64,000 bases of DNA, from NCBI GenBank assembly GCA_038502055.1, contig JAXRKN010000045.1:8297501-8361500 (forward strand). The letters are read 5' to 3'. Both the position numbers and the translations under genes were made by a program. Below are positions 58,607 through 64,000 of the stretch, in pieces. A model generated the notes under the pieces. That model saw nothing but the letters and a program-made list of their open reading frames with translations, had not been told where the DNA came from and did no database searches. The stretch is from Tanytarsus gracilentus. Lineage: Eukaryota > Arthropoda > Insecta > Diptera > Chironomidae. Position 1 is the stretch's first letter, and the number at the start of each line of letters is the position of its first letter.

Positions 58607-61600
58607 ATGTCTGAAGCGAAACGTGTTTCATTTATGACGATTGATAGTGGCGAAGATTTCCCAAAGAAGTCGGAAAAGGAGTTATTGGGCGCCAAGAAAA
58701 AGACTTTTCGCATGGAAGTGGAGATCTTTGAACCTGATGAATATAAATTCCCGGATTACAATTACAAAAAATTGGTGTTCATCGAAAAGGTAAAATTCTG
58801 CGAACATTTTTTTCTTTCTCATTTTTTTTTCGAGAGTATATATGTAGTGTGATGCGGAGGGGACATGATTGAGAGGAGAGAAAAGAAAAAGAAGAATAAT
58901 TCTGTAAATGTCTCGTACCGCTGCTGTTCCTTTTGTGTATACTGTTTGTTCATTCGCACGTACTTTTTTTGTAATATTTTGGTGGTCGATGATGATTTTT
59001 TGAGTGGCGTGCGTTATCAATAATGACTTTTCTTCTTCTTACTCCTCACGGGTCAATGGAATTTATTAAAGCATGAAAAATTAAAAACGCAATTATTTTA
59101 TTCAAATTTTCCCGCCAACACCTTTAATATTTTCAAAAATTGATAGACTGTTAAAAAATTTAAAATGTCATGCAAAAAAATTATTAGTTTATTGCATCGT
59201 CATCAAATTCCACGAATTTTTCGTGTGTGAGTTTTTTATTGTCACACAATCTTAATCTTTTATTATCTTAAACTTTTAGAAAAAACAAAAGAAAATATCA
59301 AAACTTCCAAATGGAACGAAACCAGCTGCTCCTTCTAACATTGCCGACGATCCTTTTGGAGAAAATGACGAGGGTGATATTGCACGTATAGCACGAGAGA
59401 TGGAGGCAAAATATGTAAGTTTATGCAATTGTACACTGATAAAAATTAATTTAATTTTTTTTATAGGGCGCTGGAAGTTCATATAGTAAAAAGAGCGTGG
59501 AAGTTGATCGAGGATATGGATACGATGATAATGACTCCTTTATCGATAACACTGAAGCGGTTGGTGATTTATTTTACATTAATTTTCGTCCTAATTTAAA
59601 GTAACTTACTTTTAGTACGATGAAATAATTCCCGACGACATCGAGACTGATCGTGGTGGATTTTATGTCAACAGTGGGTTACTTGAGTTCAAGAAGAAGC
59701 CTAATTTTGAACGTCCAGGCGATGAAATACACATGCCGAGAGCAAAAAAACGTATACTGGACACGAGCAGTGAGTCTGAAGGCGAAGGCAACAAGGAAAA
59801 ATCGTCAAATAGTCCGGTCAAGGCTAAGAAAAAGAAAATCAATGAAGAGAAAAAAGTAAAGTCGACAACGGCATCGTCCTCATCGGATGAACAAGGCAAG
59901 GCAGCTAAGAAGGCCAAAAAGGATAAGCAAGAAAAGAAAATTGAAGTGGTAGCGCCACCAGTTAAGGAAATTGAAAAGAAAAAGTTGCCTCCCGTTATTG
60001 TTGTTGCTGTCGCTCCTGTTGAGAAAGAACAACAGCAACAACAACCAATAATAGCGGATGATAAGAAAACAATGAAAACCACAACCGTTAAGGATATGCT
60101 TCGTTTAAAGCGAGATAATATGCTTAAGAAGGAACAGTCAAAGTCGAGCGGAGGCGGAACAACGACAACGACCGACAATGACGACGATGATGGAAGTGAA
60201 TCGGTGAGTAGCTTAGCAGTTTCGGAATCTTCACACGAAAGCAATGCAGAAGCACCGCCAATACCGCCGGTTAATGGAACGAAAGAACTTTTACTGCCCA
60301 GCAATTTTCCACTTGAACTCTGTGCATCTATCAAGAGCCTAAAGGAATATTCGGAAAAGAATAAAAATAATACAAATTTTTTCGATAATCATGTGAAAGA
60401 GCAACTTTTAAAAATTGACGATCAAGCGAGAGCCCAAGGAACGGCCATTTCTATTCAGGCCTATAAACAATTGGAAATTTTCATTCCGTCACCGAAAAAA
60501 ACTATTCTCACAAAAGTAAATCGGTTTCGTGTTCAGCAAGCTGAAAATAAAATAAAGGCGCAAATTAAGAAGCTCAAGACTGACGTAAACTCAATTATGC
60601 CGGATCTTGTGAGAAAGTACGATGATGAATTGAAGCTGTTTGAAGCTAAAAAGAACTTAAATCAATATACAGCAAGTCCCACTGAACACAAGCCACCTCG
60701 CAGGAAATTTCACTGGAATGATAATCTAAGACAAATTCTTTCGGACATTATTCAACTAATCAGTGAATTTCATAAGCTTTCAAAGTCAAAGAAGGAACCT
60801 CTCAATGAATATACAGCAAAGTACCTCAAAGATCATGTCATGCCTATCTGGCCCGAAGAATGGATAAAGGCCGAAGACTTTCAAAAGGAGTTCGACAAAA
60901 AGAAGAAAAAAGAAACACGTCTATCTCTCGGAACATCTCCCCAGCCTACAGCTTCAACATCAACTTCTAATGGAAAGCAGCATCAAACACCTCAAAAGAC
61001 TGAACTGCCGATTGTCAATGGAAAATCGCCGCCACATAGCTCACAGTCGTCTGTTATTAAAAAAGCCAGCGATCATAGCATTAATAGCATAATTAATAGT
61101 GCATCACCTTCGCCACCCGCCGTTGGTCACTCGAGTAGTTCGAGCAAAACTCACGTTGTTGAGCTTGAAACGTTGCCGAACATAAATGATCTGCTTAAAA
61201 TTGCTGCACATCCACCCAAAGTGCCCAAATTCAGTCATCCTTCCTCAATTGTCGATGTTATAAGCCCCGATAAAGTTCGCATATCCGATGGCAGCGATAG
61301 TGATTGCGCAATTGTTGAAAGTCCTGTAAAGACTTTAACAGTCAAAACTCAACAATTTTCATCGCACCACCACAATAATAATAACAAAATAAGTCATGGA
61401 TTGCATCAATCACCGCAGCCGCAGCAAAATCATCCGAGAGAAAAGGAGAAGAAAAGCAAGAAACCTGAGGACTTTAGCAGTCTCATTAATAGCATTGAGT
61501 CGCTTACTGTAAGTTGTACTAATTATTTTTATGCAGACTTTTTCTAACATATTCAGTAATTTAATTATAGGGTCGAAAAGACACCAATATGACGTCACCC

Positions 61601-62089
61601 TTTGGTTTCAATCCCCTCTCATCACCCTCGGCTGATCAAAGAAAGATGAACACGTCACATGGTAAATAAATGTTTAATTTAAAATTAATTATGTTGACAT
61701 GATTGTGGAGAGTGTGTGTGTTTATGAAAATTAATTCATGACTACTTCCATGTCTGTGCGAAATTTTAATAAATAAGGAATTAATGGGACGAGCGATGTA
61801 CCTCTTATGAAAGCAGCAACGAAAAGCTACAATAATAATCTGCATTACGCTATAAACGATTTAATTAAAGGCAGTTCCAAGAGGTATAATTAAAATCTCT
61901 CTCCCAAAAAAAAACTATTTTAAAAGTCTCTCTCGATTAAGCTCTTCTGACTACCAGAAACAGTATACGTCATCGATGACAAATAATCTCGTACACAATG
62001 TCTCGGTTATAACATCGACAACAGATATTGGTAAAGGAAGCAGCTACTCCACTATGCCTCCAGTTCTTAATCTCTCGAATAAAAAATAA
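58607..62089 (+). CDS. yem: Yemanuclein / ubinuclein (HIRA complex subunit)
   Basis: Nuclear partner of HIRA in replication-independent deposition of histone H3.3. Seven exons (58607-58789, 59280-59414, 59467-59559, 59616-61508, 61571-61661, 61778-61883, 61942-62089) in consistent phase give 882 aa. The Hpc2-related (HRD) domain spans about residues 80-165 across exons 2-4: DDPFGENDEGDIARIA, GYGYDDNDSFIDNTEAYDE and DIETDRGGFYVNSG. A lysine-rich disordered linker follows. A second conserved ubinuclein middle domain (about 365-550) includes KFHWNDNLRQILSDI and MPIWPEEWI. The C-terminus is Ser/His/Asn-rich. Exons 5-7 are inferred from splice sites and open phase; the frame would otherwise end shortly after 61661. 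The start is the first ATG in a good context (AAAAATG). Confidence 0.9.
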
Positions 62090-62856
62090 CTTTTACTCTC
62101 ATCTCGTTATTGAGGTTTGTCCCTAAGAAAAATATCTCTTTGATTATGTGCTTGTGTGTGCGATTTAATTTAATTACTCATAATTTAATTTAAGAATTTT
62201 TTTATGATTGTATTTATTTATGTTTGTTGTCCATTAATCAGGCCATTCGCAGTATTTCGAGTCATCGGAAACTGACTTATTTTTCTCTGAGCTGCTAAAC
62301 AAGTACACGAGACACCAAGAGAATACTTGAAGATTAGCTCTCGATCATAGATTTTCTGTTGACCATTTTTAAGTTTCCCCTTCCCTGCTAAATTAAGTTA
62401 CTCAAGGTAAAAATTTTGATTTTCAATAGCACTCTTATGTTTCCTGGTCATTTCACGCTATCATAATAATTAACATATTCTTGCATGCGTTGATACTTGC
62501 TTGGGTTCTATGGTTATGGCATTAATTTTAAGTCAACTTCTAACTTAATATTTTATTTTTTCAGATTGAGAAAGTACACCACACACTTTTTAAGAATTCG
62601 ATAATTTGCTTCCCCTATCATTTTTCTTATATTTATTAAGATTTTTTCTCTTTAATTTTCTGATAAAAAAATATCCACAAACTAGCCAGTTAAAAAAATT
62701 AAAGTTTAATCGTCACTTGTTACTTTACAAAGGCGCCACTTTTTGATGATTGATGATGCATTTTAATGTAAAATATTTTAGACTAAGAAAACTGCCGGAG
62801 GATGGAAAATAAAAGAAGTTTTAAAAATATTTAAGGATTTTTGCACACTGTAATTT
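62090..62856. other. Convergent 3' region of yem and the ABC transporter
   Basis: Holds the yem 3'UTR (+) and the 3'UTR of the minus-strand ABC transporter, with a minus-strand AATAAA near 62635. No other gene was recognised. Confidence 0.5.
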
Positions 62857-64000
62857 TTAATATCGTTTAATTCTGAAGGAAATCATGGTGATGAGCAGGA
62901 AGAAAAAAATCCAAGAGAGTGTTGCAACAAATCCAATGTACACATCAAATTCATTCAGTCCCCAGCCACGCGAAAGAATTGATCGAAGTGAAGACGTTGC
63001 GAGCGTCAATGGAAGTCCGATTGAGAATTTTCTTAAATAATTAAAAGAAATATTTTAAAACTCAATTTTAATGAATTCTTCTTTTTTAACCGTCAAAATA
63101 TTAAGTTTAATATACGTAGGAAAAGTGTTTTTACATACCTAAGAATGTTTGGCATGCCTTCTATTGGCCACAAAACACCAGATAACAATAAACTCGGATA
63201 AAATGATCCAAGTGACACCTGAATAGCAGTTCTTTCAAGATCACAAACTGCCGAGATGAAAAATCCAAAGCACATTCCACAAAAGCCTTGCATGATTGTT
63301 AGAAGCATGACCAGAAAAATGCTTCCATAATTAGTGACGTCAAATACCGAGAACATAAAAATTAGGACAAGTGCAGATTGGCAGCACATAAGGACGAATT
63401 GTGAAATAACCGAAGCGAGAAGAATTTCTCTCAGTGTAACACCGGCCACAAAAGATCTATCCAGAAATCCTTCTGTTTTTTCAATAATCAGAGCGGTCGA
63501 AGTTAAAGTGAGTGCGAGGAAGAAAATTATTCTATAAAATGAAATTTTAGTGTGCGAGAATTTTTAAAAATTAAAGTCATACGTTACAATAACGCCCGGA
63601 GCAACGAAATCTGTGAAAGTTGGATTTTTCTTGCCATAAATCGGGTTGCCAAAAGTCACTGGAATATCACCAAGTCGAGGATTAGAGCCACAGTCTTTTA
63701 AAAATTTCATCATAAATTTGTGGTATGCCTCTTGGAGGTCTCGACTGTTAATTAATCCAATTTGAGAGTTAGACATGTCCAAATTAACATGAATTTCGGA
63801 ATTATTGAGAACTTTTTCATTTATAGCTTGAAGATTTTGTGTGCGAGTAAGCAAAGCTGATGAATATTCTTTATTGAAATATAAAACACCCCAAGAGCTG
63901 CCTCGTTTCACTTCATCAATCGCTGAGCCAAAGTCTTTGTGATATTTGATCTCATAATCTTCAAGATAGCTTAGATAGCGGCACGATAAAAGCTTTTGCG
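62857..64000 (-). CDS. ABCH-type ABC transporter, C-terminal part (runs off the window)
   Basis: Half-transporter of the insect ABCH group, related to ABCG. Members in flies act in epidermal lipid barrier formation. Three minus-strand exons are present: from the window edge to 63583, 63531-63139 and 63031-62857, in matching phases and covering the last 327 aa. The visible part is the extracellular loop and membrane domain (ABC-2 type). It shows LSCRYLSYLEDYE, then FVAPGVIVTIIFFLALTLTS, ALIIEKTEGFLDRSFVAGVT, a run of hydrophobic helices, SGVLWPIEGMPNILR, and the C-terminal SSLRSILSRGWGLNEFDVY. The nucleotide-binding domain lies beyond position 64000 and cannot be checked. ABCH is favoured over ABCG on these motifs, from memory of the family. 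Confidence 0.88.

Noticed and set aside
59663..60334. A 223-codon minus-strand frame opposite yemanuclein, rich in Ser and Phe
   Set aside because: It is the antisense shadow of the Lys/Ser-rich yemanuclein exon.

Overview
This is a eukaryotic nuclear window. AT-rich non-coding DNA, GT-AG introns, and the gene set (a CYP4-clan P450, two ML/NPC2-like lipid carriers, a DUF745-like secreted protein, yemanuclein, diaphanous and an ABCH-type transporter) point to an insect, most likely a lower dipteran (mosquito or midge grade). The species cannot be fixed from the sequence. I reconstructed every gene exon by exon by matching splice sites and reading phase by eye; no alignment or RNA evidence was available.

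Left third (1-19.1 kb). A five-exon P450 (+) has a 15-nt microexon carrying part of its oxygen-binding helix. Two tandem NPC2-like genes (-) follow, then a long Q-rich SAM-domain scaffold gene (-) with two possible N-termini. A roughly 1-kb LINE-like insertion with a 23-bp target-site duplication lies in the 5' region of that gene. A possibly frameshifted secreted-peptide locus and a single-exon, alanine-rich coiled-coil secreted protein (DUF745-like) complete the block.

Middle (19.1-37.5 kb). This part is gene-poor: a long non-coding stretch and a three-exon globin with globin-X-like features, whose two introns exceed 4 kb each. Intron 1 of the globin holds a foldback element of about 500 bp with arms of about 230 bp.

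Right part (37.5-64 kb). This is a dense block of conserved housekeeping genes: BRD8 (+, Tip60/NuA4 complex), PI4KA (-, complete, 2097 aa), mRpL27 (-), diaphanous (-), yemanuclein/ubinuclein (+, HIRA complex) and the 3' part of an ABCH transporter (-, running off the right edge). BRD8 and PI4KA converge with only 109 bp between stop codons. diaphanous and yemanuclein diverge from a shared intergenic region of about 1.2 kb.

The most unusual content is a modular repeat family in at least three copies (25.1-25.6, 45.2-46.9 and 55.2-56.3 kb), with a related fragment at 48.5-49.4 kb. The two full copies share both ends, including a short inverted terminal motif, but carry different internal minisatellites (19-bp or 17-bp units) beside (acgg)n-type tracts and, in one copy, 131-bp tandem repeats. 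Three of the four lie in introns of conserved genes. I do not recognise this family.
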